From assembly GCF_000499845.2 (NCBI RefSeq), contig NC_023750.2, positions 11,088,653-11,152,652 of the forward strand: a stretch of 64,000 nt of DNA. The letters run 5' to 3'. This DNA comes from Phaseolus vulgaris. Its lineage: Eukaryota > Streptophyta > Magnoliopsida > Fabales > Fabaceae. The translations under genes and the position numbers were made by a program. Within the stretch, counting starts at the first letter, position 1, and each line of letters starts with the position of its first letter. Below are positions 32,704 to 44,507 of this stretch, in pieces. The notes under the pieces were generated by a model. The model worked only from the letters and a program-made list of their open reading frames with translations. It did not search any database and was not told the DNA's origin.

Positions 32704-35327
32704 CTAGTCTTCAGAAGGGACGATCTTCCCATCCACCACTTCATTGTTCAGCGACACCATGGAGAGATCCAAATCAGGGTATTGACACGCAAATTGCTCC
32801 AGGGCAGCGTCAAACCCAGCAGCAAGGATTTGGGCAGAGCTCAGCTCGAGTTCTTCGGTTTGCTCCTAAGCCCCTCGGTCTGCTGCTCTAATTCTTCAGC
32901 TCGTTTATTGAGTTCTTCAGTTGTTTCACGAGCTTGAAGGAGGTCTTCAGTAACCCTCTTGGATTCCGCCTGCGCCTGGGCCAGCTTTGCGGCGATCTTC
33001 TCATTTTCCTCTTTGGCCTCGGCGAGTTTGGCCATGGTGTCATCTCTCTCCTTTTCAACTTTCCCCAAGAAGACCTCCCGATCTACTGACCTCTTCTCAA
33101 GGTTTTCTACCTTGGCTGCATCGGCTTTGATCGACGCTTCCAGGTCAGCCACCTTGAGACGGTAGGGGACTAGCTTGCTCTCCAGCTCGATCTTCTCTTG
33201 AGCTAAGACTTGCACCCTATGGCGTAGATCGGTGGCCTCCTTGCGCGCCACCCTCAGCTCGGTGCTCATAGCATCCTCCACTCGCGAGTGGTCGATCTCT
33301 GCCAGCATGAGGTTGCAGGACAACTTCTCCGCCTCGATCCTTATTAGGCGATTCTCCTCTTGGAGCACGGAGATGTCATCCTGGAGTTTCTTGCTGGAAC
33401 TCTCCACAGCTTTTGATATGATGGAGGGAAGGTCCTCTGCCATCATCTTGAGTTTTGCTGAGAAGGGTTCCCACATCCCTTTAACCGCAAGGGGAAGCTT
33501 GGCAATCGCTGGTGGTGGAGGCGCTGGAGGAGCCTGGTGCTGGTTCTCGCCACTACCTTCTTGAATTGGTTGGTGAGTTGGAGCTTCTTGGCGCGGTGGT
33601 GACGTGGGGGACTCGGTGATGATGATGGGCGAGTTGTGAGCGCCTTCATCCCCACCTTGCGCGGCTTCGGCGTTGGAAGCGGTTGAAGGAGGACCCCCTC
33701 CAGCAGATACAAATGGCGTGGAGGCGCTCGGGGGGTTCTTCATGAAGTTGGGCTTAGCAGCCTCAACCACGGGAAATGCAGCTGCCAAGGGAACTGCTTG
33801 GACTGGCGATGTGGGAGCTGGGGGAGGAGGCGGTGTTGGAGTTGGAGCTGGCGGAGAAGGTGGTGTTGATGTTGGAGGAGGAGGTGGAGCAGATGGTGAA
33901 GAAGGCGCCACCCTTCTTCTTTTGGTGATGAGGCCATCTTCAGTTGCCTCATCGTCTTCTTCTTCATCCTCATGGACCACCTGAGGGGTTTTCCTCTTTG
34001 GCTTCCTGAGGACAAGTTTTTTGCGTTGTTGGGCGGGCAGGGCCTCTGAAGGAGCTGGGCCTTTAGGGGGCGATCTGCCCTGGGTAGCGGCGATCTCTAC
34101 CACTGAGTTGGGCACAATCTGGGAGCCCGACGCCAACCCATGGGCTCGGGCGAGCGCCCTCAGTTCAGCCAGTTTTCCTTTGCCCAACATGAGATCTGCA
34201 TAATACAAAGGTATACAGGTCAGCTCAAAGACAAAGATAAACACATGAGTAAGTATGCAAGTGAAGCAAATAAGAGGTGCAGAAAATAAAGACCAAGTCT
34301 TGTGCGCAACAGACAAGACGCCCAGCAACAGTTAACAGAGGTGTCGCAAAGAGTAATAACTTAGATATTAAAGTAAGCTCTAACCTATACGAGCCTCGAG
34401 TTGGCCTTCGAAGAATTCGAAGGAGATGATCGCAGAGGTGAGAAAGGTAATGTTGGCGTCCGCCACGCTCTTCCAGAAGAGGCACAGATCTTTGTCCAGA
34501 GCGCCCATGTTGTCGGGGCTCCTTGGCCTTCTGAAGCTTCCCTTGGAGTCTTTATTTCCCTTGTTTACCCAGTACAAGGGAAAGCCGTCAAGCAGCGAGT
34601 CGTCCTGGTCGTTTTGGCGCACTTGGATGAATTTTCCTTTCCAATCCTTGTAAGATTGCTGGAAGATAGAGAGGATCGACCTCCCAGCAATCCCGTTCAG
34701 ACTCACCCAAAGGCGATCTCCTGGATGCTTAGCTTCGAAAAGGAAAAGGAAAACGTTCACTGACGCTGGCAGTCCCATGTGTGCGCATACGATCTGAAAC
34801 ACCCTGACAAACGCCTAGCTGTTGGGGTGAAGCTGGGCAGGGGCGATGTCGAGCTCAGTCAACAACTCTCGCTCGAAACGAGTAAAGGGAAGTCAGAGCT
34901 TCACCTTCTTGAAGAGCGTCGCGTAGAGGAAGCAGAACGACTCGCCGTTGCTCGCTTTGTCGTCAACACAGATTGGCTCATCAGGATGGCAAGGCAGCAC
35001 AGCCATTTTGCTGTCATGCTCCTTGTGAAATGAAAGATCCGGCTGGTCCCCCTTCCTTAGTCGGAGCACCGCCAGCGCGGAGTTTATTGAAGAGGTTTCT
35101 TTCAGCAGAGCCGATCTGGCCCAGGGGTAAAGATTCTTATAGTCTGGGGTAGGGATGGAGGCTCCTCCGGCGACCGGTGGAGTAGCCTGAGCCAAGTCGG
35201 GGCGAGAGGTTGCAGGCCTCTCAGCCTGGGAAGAGGGAGCACCAGGTGCTCGCGATGGGTTATGCGCTTGTGATGGAGGGTTTTGTGATGAAGGGGGAGG
35301 ATTCGCGGTTATCTTTGTACGAACCAT
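32704..35327 (-). pseudogene. Tat3 antisense gene (PF04195-like), spliced, broken
   Basis: The function is unknown; the family is annotated as 'putative gypsy type transposon' (PF04195), and I infer this from motif resemblance. ATG 35325-35327 (MVRTKITANPP) starts exon 1, which shows LYPWARSALLKETS, VLPCHPDEPICVDDKAS, FTRFERELLTE, FQQSYKDWKGKFIQV and DGFPLYWV. Two nonsense changes break it, at 34893-34895 and 34815-34817. A 189-nt GT-AG intron (34384-34196) in phase 1 leads to exon 2. Exon 2 has a basic KPKRKTPQVV segment, a long Pro/Ala/Ser-rich stretch and a coiled coil, then a frameshift near 32875; the true end, after VVDGKIVPSED, is the TAG at 32704-32706. A leader intron is likely at 35577-35336. 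It reads opposite to gag-pol. Confidence 0.8.
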
Positions 35328-35929
35328 TGCGGGAACTGCAAAGGAAAAAATAAAAGAGAGGTGAGCGAAGGTTGCAGAGGTTGATCTGATTGTGAATGAA
35401 GGACGAAAAACGAACGAACGAAAGCTCGTTGTGATGGAAGAAATGGAAGGCGAAACCCCAAGTTGCGAAAAAGGGAAAGAAGAAGAAACAACCCACAGCG
35501 TATGCACCAAGCAGTTAATGGATGATGCGAATCGGTTAAAATGCAGCAAATATCAACAGAAGAAGTAAAGGGAGTACCTTTCGATGATCAGACGAACGCT
35601 GAAGGAAGTTGGGGATTCAGAGAGTTGAAGAGCGTCGTGGGGTTTGCAGAAGAAGCTCAGAGCGTTTGAGAAGGCAAAGAGATGATGAAACAGTAAAAAT
35701 GAAATGGGTTTAAGGGTTTTTCAAATGATTTGTGGAAGCGTAAACGACAACTAAAGATAACCGTCGATGAAGCCACGTGTCGAGCGATCCGAAGAGTGTC
35801 TGGTGGAGCGTCAGGAAAGCAGAAAGTACAAACGCTTGGGATTCTGCGCCAACGCCACGTAGATCGGTATTGACGTGACTCCTTTAGTCTTTTCGCTGGA
35901 GAAGTCTTCGCTTAAGACTGGAGGGCTTG

Positions 35930-36719
35930 TGTACCGCCCTGGTAGTCGGAAGTGATGACGTGGCATCAAGTTATTATATAGGCGTGTTGGACGGGACACC
36001 TGGCTGGCAGAAGGGAAGGAAGTCGGGGGCTCGTGTAGTCGCCAGTTATTACGTTGGCGTGCTCCGATCTCCAGCATACCTAAACCGGCGGTCACCGGGT
36101 TGAAGATGAAGTCGCCAGATGTGAACCCAGGCGACCAAGTGATTAGAGACCCCCAAAACAGGGACGTCGCCGAAGATGAAGTCAGATAGTCTTTCCCAGC
36201 TGGCCAGAAGATGAGCTCGGGGGATAGCTCACATGAACATACACGGTGAAGCAAGAAGAGTAGATCATGAAGGCGGCCGGCGAGACCACAGGGAAGGTGT
36301 GTACGAAGGCACCCGAACTCGCCACCCAGAAGAGATCACGCTCCAAGGCAACTATGCACTCAGTTGTGTCGTGCATAAGTAACTTAGCCAAAACCCTGAA
36401 GAGTAAGAAGTGGCGCCCAAGTCAAGGATGCTCCAGATGATGGCACGTGTACAGCTGGATGCGAGCCACGTGTCCAGATGTGTAACTGCCAGGAGAGAGA
36501 ACTTTTGCACGGTTCCTTAGAGTTCTTGAGTTTCTCTTAGTATTTGGTGGTTCAGTCGCTGACTTGGGCGTCGGAGCGTGATCGGCCGCAGCGGCGCCGT
36601 TCTGTCTTTTGCAGAATCTTGAGGTGAATCGCGGTGAAAGACGGAGGCTAACACGGCGCAGAAGTCGATCCAGGTTTGACGAGGCAAGGCTCCAGCGTTT
36701 TGGTCAACAGGCAGGATCA
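35930..36719 (+). repeat. Tat3 3' LTR (790 bp)
   Basis: It begins TGTACCGCCC after the purine-rich GACTGGAGGG and ends GGATCA at the GTTGC duplication. It lies 41 bp upstream of, and in the same direction as, the Tat4 antisense gene. Confidence 0.93.
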
Positions 36720-36760
36720 GTTGCCGACCGGCTGTTTGTTTCTGCACATTGAGGTTAGTT

Positions 36761-38516
36761 ATGTCGTCTCAACTTTCCTCAAATAAGATAGTGAATATAG
36801 AGTCGTCTGGGAGTGAGGGCTCTTCGTCCAGGAGTGGTGAAAGTACAAGTGGGTCGGGGGGTCCAACGTATGACTGGGTGGATGTTAGTGTTAGGAACCT
36901 CCCTACTATTTTTAGAAAGTCGGACGACCTAGATAAGGTGATAGCGAGGGCACCGGTTGTGCGGTCGGGTTTACCCTCGGATATTCTAATAGCCGAAATA
37001 TGTGGGTATACCGACCGGGTTTGTCATGGGAGGGAGAATGCGCCGGTAGATTTTTTCTATGTGTATACCACATTATTTACTGATATGAGAGTGACCCTGC
37101 CGTTTGACGATTTCACTACGGACGTGCTGCGAATCCTTAACCTAGCTCCGACGCAGCTTCGTCCAAATTCATGGGCATGTTTACAAGCCTTCCAACTGGT
37201 GTGTCAACTTTTTGAGTTGACACCCATGGCGGAAGTGTTTTTGTTTTATTATAGTACATATCCGGTTAGTCCGGTAAGTTGGGTTTCCTTGGTGAGCCGC
37301 CCGGGGAGTGTGCGCTTTGCGGCGTTTACCACATCTTACAAGAATTTCAAGGAACGGTATTTTAAGATATTCGTGGAGCCGGACGGCCGGGAGTACTTTT
37401 ACACTGCTGAGGGTGGAACTAGGTTTTCATTTCATTGGACGCAGAATCCCGTTGCCCTTAACTCTAATTCCCGTACGGCTGTGTCGGTGCTGGGTAAGGC
37501 TGTAATGGCGATATTCGACCAGCTCCCTCATAAGTTGCCGACAAGGGAAATAATTGCATTATATGCGTCGTCCGATCCCTGGGCGGATTTTATTGGTATG
37601 TGATTGCAAGTTTGTTATGATTGAATAACTTCATTAATAGTGTTTAATTCTTGTGTGTTTTGCAGAAATCATGACATGGACGGACACATCCCTGAACGAG
37701 TATATGAACAACTTGCGCCAACAGAGGAACCGACAGGCGGGTTCTCTTGAAACAAGTGGGGCGTTAGCCGCCCGACCGACCTCAGTGGTGCCTGCTGCAG
37801 GGGCCACGGCCGCGGCCGCAGCAAAGAAAAGGGGTCGACCCCCTAAGGGAAATCAAGAAGGCCGACCGGGGCCCTCTCGAACGGTTGCTGAACCGTCTTT
37901 GCTAACGGCCGGCCTGAAAATAGCGGCCCATTTGCAAACGAAGCTGACGGCCGAGGAGAACGAAGTGGTCTCCACCATCCCTACGACAAAATTGATGGTG
38001 GAGACGTTAGAATTGCAAAGCCGGGCGCTCGTGGCGAGCCGAACGGTGATCAAAGAGCTCGAGAGAGTTACGACCATCACCGTTCCTCGTTTGAAGAAGG
38101 AAGTAACTGAGGCCAACCAAGCTGCGAAGGTGTCGGCCGAGATGGTCGAAAAGTTGAAGGCCCAAGTGGAGGAGAAGCAGGCGTCCGTGAAAGCGCAAGA
38201 GGGACTGACGAAGAACCTCGAGGCGCAACTAAAGGAAGGTGCCGACCGGGAGGAGGCGTTAAAAGCGGAAGTGGCCAAGTGCCATGACTTCATGCTTCGC
38301 ATTAGCGAAGAGTATTTTCGGTTAGGCATCCGACAGGCGGCCTGTCTGCATGGAGCACCACTGGAGGACGACCGGTACGACATAGAAAAAATAGTAGTTG
38401 ATGGAAAGCTGGTGCCGGCCAACCCCGATGATAACTTGGATGAAGAGGCCGAGGCGGAGACCCCTGGCCCACAGCCGGACGCCTCTTTTGAAGAGCTAAT
38501 GAACAATGTTCCGTAG
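36761..38516 (+). CDS. Tat4 antisense gene (PF04195-like), intact and spliced
   Basis: Two exons (36761-37595 and 37666-38516) joined by a 70-nt GT-AG intron give 561 codons with no stop. The ATG at 36761 (MSSQLSSNKI) is shared with Tat5. Residues ~20-280 form the conserved part: LDKVIARAPVVRSGLPSDI, EICGYTDRVCHGRENAPVDF, LPFDDFTTDVLRILNLAP, PNSWACLQAF, TSYKNFKERYFKIFVEPDG and FHWTQNP. Residues ~330-338 (KKRGRPPKG) resemble an AT-hook. Residues ~375-485 are a coiled coil (VEKLKAQVEEKQASVKAQEG). The end carries VVDGKLVPANPDD and an acidic tail. It lies on the strand opposite to gag-pol, between pol and the 3' LTR. Similar antisense ORFs are known from Tat elements such as Grande and Retand. 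DNA binding is inferred from the AT-hook only. No enzyme motif is seen. Confidence 0.82.
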
Positions 38517-38689
38517 AGAGTATGGACCCGACATGTGGGCATCGTACAATGGTTATATTTTGTATATTTATTGTGGGGTGTGTATGACCGACCGAACAGG
38601 TGTTGTTGGAAAACATTATTATTGTTATTTGTTGAAAAACGCGTGGGTCGTAATAGAAGTTATGTTTATTCACATACATGTTAAATGCC

Positions 38690-39260
38690 GAACGAGGCGT
38701 GGGCTGGTTGGATGTCAAATTCTTAGGCGTGGTAAGAATTTGGATGCCAAGCGAGGCACGAATAAATGTAAGTAGGTAATAATCCGGATGTTGAACGAGG
38801 CATGAAAATAAATATTCGATTACGCTTAAGTAATAATTTCTTAGTTCTAAATAATGAGTCGAATGCCGATCAAGGCATGATAATGGATGAATTTCCGATT
38901 ACATCTAAGTAATAATTCGAGTGCCGAACGAGGCATGAAAATAAGTGAATTTTTGATTACGTTAAGTAACGATTTGAGTGCCGAACGAGGCATAAATGAA
39001 TTTCTGATTGCGTTTAGTAATGATTTGAGTGCCGAACGAGGCATAAATGAATTTCTGATTAAGTTAAGTAATGATTCGGGTGCCGAACGAGGCATGAATG
39101 AATTTCTGATTACGTTAAGTAATGATTCGGGTGCCGAATGAGGCATGAATGAATTTCTGATCGCGTTTAAGTAATGAATTGAGTGCCGAACGAGGCATGA
39201 ATGAATTTCTGATTACGTTTAAGTAATGAATTGAGTGCCGAACGAGGCACGAAAATAAAT
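38690..39260 (-). repeat. Tat4 3' UTR tandem repeats (~51-bp units)
   Basis: GTGCCGAACGAGGCAT recurs at 38921, 38978, 39029, 39080, 39131, 39183 and 39235, separated by ATGAATTTCTGATTACG and TAAGTAATGA. Looser copies extend left to about 38690. Read on the minus strand, they are the same family as the 55-bp units of Tat5. Confidence 0.9.
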
Positions 39261-39405
39261 GAATGATGAACGAAGTAGAAAATAACGAAAGGTATGAAAG
39301 AGATGTCTTTTATTTTATAGTGCCTCGTTAAAACCTGCTCGGTCGTAAACCCTCTTTTAGGGAGAAACCGACCGTGCGAGGAAAGAGTACACTTCTCTTA
39401 TTATT

Positions 39406-42400
39406 TCAACTGTAGTAAAATTTGAGGTGCGTGGCATTCCACGTTCTCGGTATATCTTTTCCAGATAAATGTTGTAAGTAATAAGCTCCGCCAGCCGCTG
39501 TATCTGCTATCCGAAATGGTCCTTCCCAATTGCTAGAAAATTTCCCGCCTTTCTTCCAGGCGTCGCCTCGCATCCGCCAAACCAAATCACCTTTGTGGAA
39601 CTGTCGTGGCTTAACTTTGGAATTGTACCGCCTGGCTGCCCTGATTTTGCATGCTTCCTCATGAATTCTACACTTGTCTCGAAGTTCGTTGATAAGATCC
39701 AGGCCAACAGAGAGACTTTCGTTGTTTAAGTCAAGATCAAGGGTTTGTCGGCGGATAGAGGGTTCTCCGACTTCGACGGGGATCATGGCTTCAGTGCCAT
39801 ACGTTAGGCTGTATGGCGTTTCTTGTGTAGTCGTCTGAGGGGTACAACGATATGCCCATAAGACCTCTAAGAGTTCTTCAGTCCAGTTACCCTTGGCTGG
39901 GCCGAGACGTTTCTTTAGTTCGTTCAGAATGGCCTTGTTTGCAGCCTCTGCTTGGCCGTTTGTTTGCGGCTGTTCGACCGAGCTGGCAATATGTTTGATG
40001 TGGAGCTTCTCGTAAAATTCGGCTAATGTTGGGTCGGTAAATTGTCGACCGTTATCAGTGATGATAATCTGGGGAAGGCCGAAACGACAAACAATATTTT
40101 TCCATACGAAATTTTGGACATTGCGAGCGGTAATTGCGATAAAAGGCTCAGCTTCAATCCATTTGGTGAAATAATCAATGCCGACTAGTAGAAACTTACA
40201 TTGTCCTTTGCCGGGTGCGAAAGGGCCGATTATATTCATACCCCATTGGACGAACGGCCACGGTGAGAGCATATAATGGAGTTCCTTTGGTTTTTGGTGA
40301 GACAAAGTGCCGAATTCCTGACATTTAAGGCACTTTCGGACGAAGTCGGTACAGTCACCTTGGACGGTCGGCCAATAGTAGCCGGCTCGGAGTACTTTGG
40401 TAGCCATTGTTCGCGCACCAGAATGAGTGCCACAAATTTCTTCGTGTAATTCCCAGACGACATAAGAGGCCTGATCGGGTGTTAAACACTTGAGGAGCGG
40501 TCTGGTATATCCACGACGATAAAGATCGTCGCCTATCAGGATGAACCGGGCAGTTTTCTGCTTCATGGTTTTCTCAGACCTGGGACTACATGTACCATTA
40601 AGCAGATATTCTTTGATTGGGGTGATCCAGGTGGATTCTGATTCGATCATTAGACATTCTTGCAGGTCGATGCTCGGCCGTGCAAGCGTGACATAGATTA
40701 CCGACTGGTGTACTCCTTTACTTTTTGTGGTTGCCAACCGGGATAAGGCGTCCGCGCGAGTGTTGTGGTCGCGTCGAACGTGTTGTAAGGATATTTCTGA
40801 GAATGTGTTCATCAACTGTTTGACGAAGTGGTAGTACTGCTGCAGCAAGTTTTCCCGTACTTCGTACTTCGTACTCGTCCGGCTAAGTCTGGTTTGGCCA
40901 GAATCTTCATGATAGGGTAGTTTGTCCGAACAATAATGCGATGGTTTTGAAAATACATGCGCATTCGTCGGGCTGTGATGATTAGGGCCATGGCCAGCTT
41001 TTCAATTGTCTGGTATCGAACCTCGGCGCCATGGAGGGTGCGGCTGACGAAATAAACTGGACGTTCTTCGGAGTTAATCTCTTGGACCAAGACTGAACTA
41101 ACAGCTTCGTTTGAAACGGCTAGGTAGACTATAATCGGCTCTCGGGCGTCCGGTTTTTGGATGACTGGTGGGGAGGATAAAAAAGTTTTTAACTGAAGGA
41201 AGATCTCTTCACATTCGGTTGTCCAGTCGAAGCGAGATGCTTTTTTCAATAATCGGGCTATGGGTCTTGTCTTTTCTGCGAGTTTAGGGACAAACCTCGA
41301 CAGAGCGGTGAGCCGGCCAATGAGTCTCTGAATTTCTTTAATGGAACTGGGGCTCCTCATCTCGGAAATGGCTTGACATTTCTCTGGATTAGCTTCTATG
41401 CCACGGAGAGTAAGCATAAAACCTAAGAACTTTCCTCCCTTGACGCCGAACGCGCATTTGTCAGGGTTGAGTCGCATTTGGTGCTGACGAAGAGCTTGAA
41501 AAACTTCTTTTAGGTCGACGGCATGTTGTTTACATGAGTCAAATTTGACAACAATATCATCAACGTAGACTTCGACATTCCGGCCGATCATGTCGTGGAA
41601 TACATGATCCATTAACCTTTGATAAGTGGCTCCCGCATTTTTGAGTCCGAAGGGCATAACTTCATAGTAGAAATTGTCGGAGTCAGTCATGAAGGTCGTC
41701 TTCTTTCGATCGGCCGGGTGCATTTGAATTTGATTGTAACCTGAGTAGGCATCAAGGAAACTAAGGATGTGATGTCTGACCGCCCCATCGACTAGACGAT
41801 CGATGGTAGGTAGATGATAAGAGTCTTTTGGACATGCTTTATTGAGGTCCGTGTAGTCAACGCACATTCGCCATTTTCCATTTGCTTTCTTTACCATGAC
41901 TATGTTGGCTAGCCATGTGGTGTAATGGGCTTTCCGAATGAATCCAGCTTGTAACAATTTATCTGCTTCGTTACGTGCGGCTTGGCGTCGTTCCTCTCCT
42001 AGATTTCGTTTCTTTTGAGCTACCGGCCTAGCTTCTTTATACTATGATAATCGGTGACTGATGACCTGTGGGTCTATGCCAGGCATGTCAGCGGCCGTCC
42101 ATGCGAAAAGATCAGCATTTTTAACAAGCGTTGTGTCGATGGCCACTCGGTCGTCCGGCTTCAGTGAGGTGCCAATATGTGTAATGTGGCGATCATCGCG
42201 AAGTGGGAATGGATGCAAGTCTTCTCCTGCTTCCATACGGGATCGTCCATACGAGGGTCGAGATCAACAAGGGCTATCATCTGACGACGGGACATGCGCC
42301 TTCCAGAATGCCGAGTCGGGGATCGTCCTCTTTTTTGCGGGGGTCGGTCGTCCGGATTGGTCGTGTAGAGCCGCCAAGTCGGCTCACTTTTCAAACTCGC

Positions 42401-44458
42401 GACATAACATTCTCTAGCGGTTTTTTGATCGACATGGATTGTTGCAATGTCATCATTTGCCGAAGGGAATTTCATGGCCAAGTGTGGGGTTGAAACAATG
42501 GCTTTTAATCTGTTAATAGAGGGACGGCCGAGCAGGATGTTGTAGGAAGTTTGGGTGTTAACAAGAAGATACCGTATGTTTATTGTTTTATGGGGACCGT
42601 CTTCCTCACCAAAGGTTGTATACAAGTCTATATACCCCTTAGTGTCGACCCGTTCACCTGAGAACCCTACAATTTGTTCGTTATAGGGTTGAATATCTGC
42701 TTCCGGGATGCACATTTTCTTGAAGATTTCCCAGTATAATATATCGACCGAGCTACCTTGGTCCACCAAAGTCTTGGCAATTGCGAACTTGTCAATTTCC
42801 ACAGTGATTACCATAGGGTCGTCTTGGGCTGGATCTATGGCTGTGAAGTCGTCATCAGTGAAAGTGATCGGAGGTATATGTGGGCGCCTTCTCGTAGTAG
42901 CATGAGCAGACTGAATGTCCCGGAGATGTTTCTTTCGGGCGGAATTTGAGCACCCGCCACCGGCAAAGCCTCCGGCTATGTAGTTTGTTTCGTGGTTTGG
43001 TTCGCCCAAGGTAACGGGTCCAGCAATCATATTGATGACTTCGCGGACTCGTTGACAAGGGCGGGCGTTTCAGTCGGGACTTGTGCTGCGAGCGCGTGTA
43101 CGTCGAACGGGGCTTTCACTGCGTTTTCGCGAAGCCTGGCTATGGTCAGTTCGGCGTTTGTAATCATTGCGGTATGACCGGTCTTCACCACAGGATGGAC
43201 GATCGGTACTTCGTGGTGGGGATCTTGAATTCCTTATCTTCTTGACGAACTGCCTCAAATGGCCAGCCTGGACGAGCTCTTCGATTTTGTCCTTCAACGC
43301 TTCACATCCCTCGGTCGTATGGCCGAAATTACGATGGTACTGGCAATGCTTAGCAGTATCTGCATTCGGTGGTGTTTGATATCGTTTTAGTGTCAGAATT
43401 AAATCCGTTTGTAGTGCTTCATCTAGGGCTCGTCTCCTCGGAACAGTTAAAGGGGTGTAACTGTTAAACCTGGGGATTCGGCCTCCTCTGTTCCGGTCGG
43501 ACCTTGGAGTGGTTCGGACAGTCCGTTCGGTCTCGATTTCTCTTTCTTTGCTCGGGGTTTGGTCTTTGGGGACTCCGGATCCAGCGGCTTTGAACCGTTG
43601 GTGATAATCAATGTGTTCCTCGATTTGCATGAATTTTGTTGCTCGAGTTCGAAGGTCTTCCATATCTTGAGGCGGCTTCTTGATGAGGCTTTCGGTAAAA
43701 CGGCTCGGCCGGATGGCCGAGACCAAATGGTGTAATGCAACTTCCTGTTTGAGCCCTTGGATATTCATGCATGCTTTGTTGAACCTATCTAAAAAGGTTC
43801 TGAAAGATTCACCTTTTTCTTGTTGCACCGCTAGGAGAGACATGGAGGACATGTGATGCGGTCGGCTGGTGGCATATTGAGTAGAGAATTTTGCAGCCAA
43901 GATGTCAAAGTCGTCAATGGAATTCGGAGGCAGCTCTGTAAACCAGGTAAGAGGTTCTCCATGAAGCGACGTGGGGAATACTTTACACCACACATTGTTA
44001 TCTGTGGTATACAAAGTCATTTGTGTCTTGTAAACATTTAAATGCTCGTCTGGGTCGGCCGAGCCGTCATAGAGTTTAATGGCGAGGCCTCTCCACTTGT
44101 CAAGAAGTGGTGTGGTGATGACTTCGTCTGTAAAAGGATGACCCCTTTTACTTAACTTTCTTTCAACTGTTTCAGTTCTGGAAGCAGGATTGGTGTCGGC
44201 CGGTGTAGGTATGCAAGAGGCGGTTCGGTCGGCCGTATGGGATTGGCCTTCTCGTTCGGGATTATCAACCTGTCGCTGGAGTTGTGCATTCTGCTCTCTC
44301 AATAAGACGATTTCTTCCTCGTGACGGCGTCTGTCCTCTTCGTGTTGGCGACGATCTTCCATCCCCTTTTGCCGCAATTCCTCCATCTGAGTTTGGAGGG
44401 TTTGAATCATAGTCATCTATTCTGCCATAGCGTCGTTGTTGTTCCTTGTTGCAACCAT
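39406..44458 (-). pseudogene. Tat4 gag-pol, heavily decayed
   Basis: Alignment by eye to the Tat5 frame shows an initiation ATG at 44458, a TAG at 44417-44419 (codon 14), a TGA near 43070 in the Arg-rich linker after the knuckle (CQYHRNFGHTTEGC), a one-base loss near 42238, and a TAG near 42042. Near 40878 a 368-nt deletion with a 7-nt extra segment removes most of the RVT_3 RNase H. Protease (LVDQGSSVDILYW) and reverse transcriptase (YVDDIVV) motifs remain. In the integrase the first catalytic Asp is Asn (WGMNIIGPF, codon 40234-40236), while the second, in ITDNGRQFTD, is kept. The frame ends with RTWNATHLKFYYS. Many of the changes are CG-to-TG-type transitions, as expected of long-methylated DNA. 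Confidence 0.9.
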
Positions 44459-44507
44459 TATACCTTAAAAATTGAAATCTTGCCTCGGCCCCACGGTGGG
44501 CTCCAAT

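Larger units (their letters stand above)
24785..36719 (+). mobile_element. Tat3: Ty3/gypsy Tat-type element, complete structure, decayed genes
   Basis: It starts TGTACCGCCC, ends GGCAGGATCA and is flanked by GTTGC (24780-24784 and 36720-36724). Its parts are two 790-bp LTRs, a primer site AGGCGCCCACCGTGGGACC just after 25576, gag-pol (25940-31358), a tandem-repeat block (31590-32100) and an antisense gene on the minus strand (35327-32704). The presence of a second RNase H of the RVT_3 type after the usual one supports the Tat clade. The gene order and antisense gene match Tat4 and Tat5, but the protein sequence is clearly more distant. Nine LTR differences indicate a young insertion, although all its genes are broken. 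Confidence 0.94.

Noticed and set aside
33673..33984. Gly/Val-rich plus-strand open frame
   Set aside because: It is the shadow of the Pro/Ala/Ser-rich second exon of the Tat3 antisense gene.
38921..39250. CRISPR-like regularly spaced repeats (also 56125-56690)
   Set aside because: The 'spacers' are themselves repeated and the units are direct tandem copies in the 3' UTR of plant Tat elements; no cas genes and a eukaryotic context.
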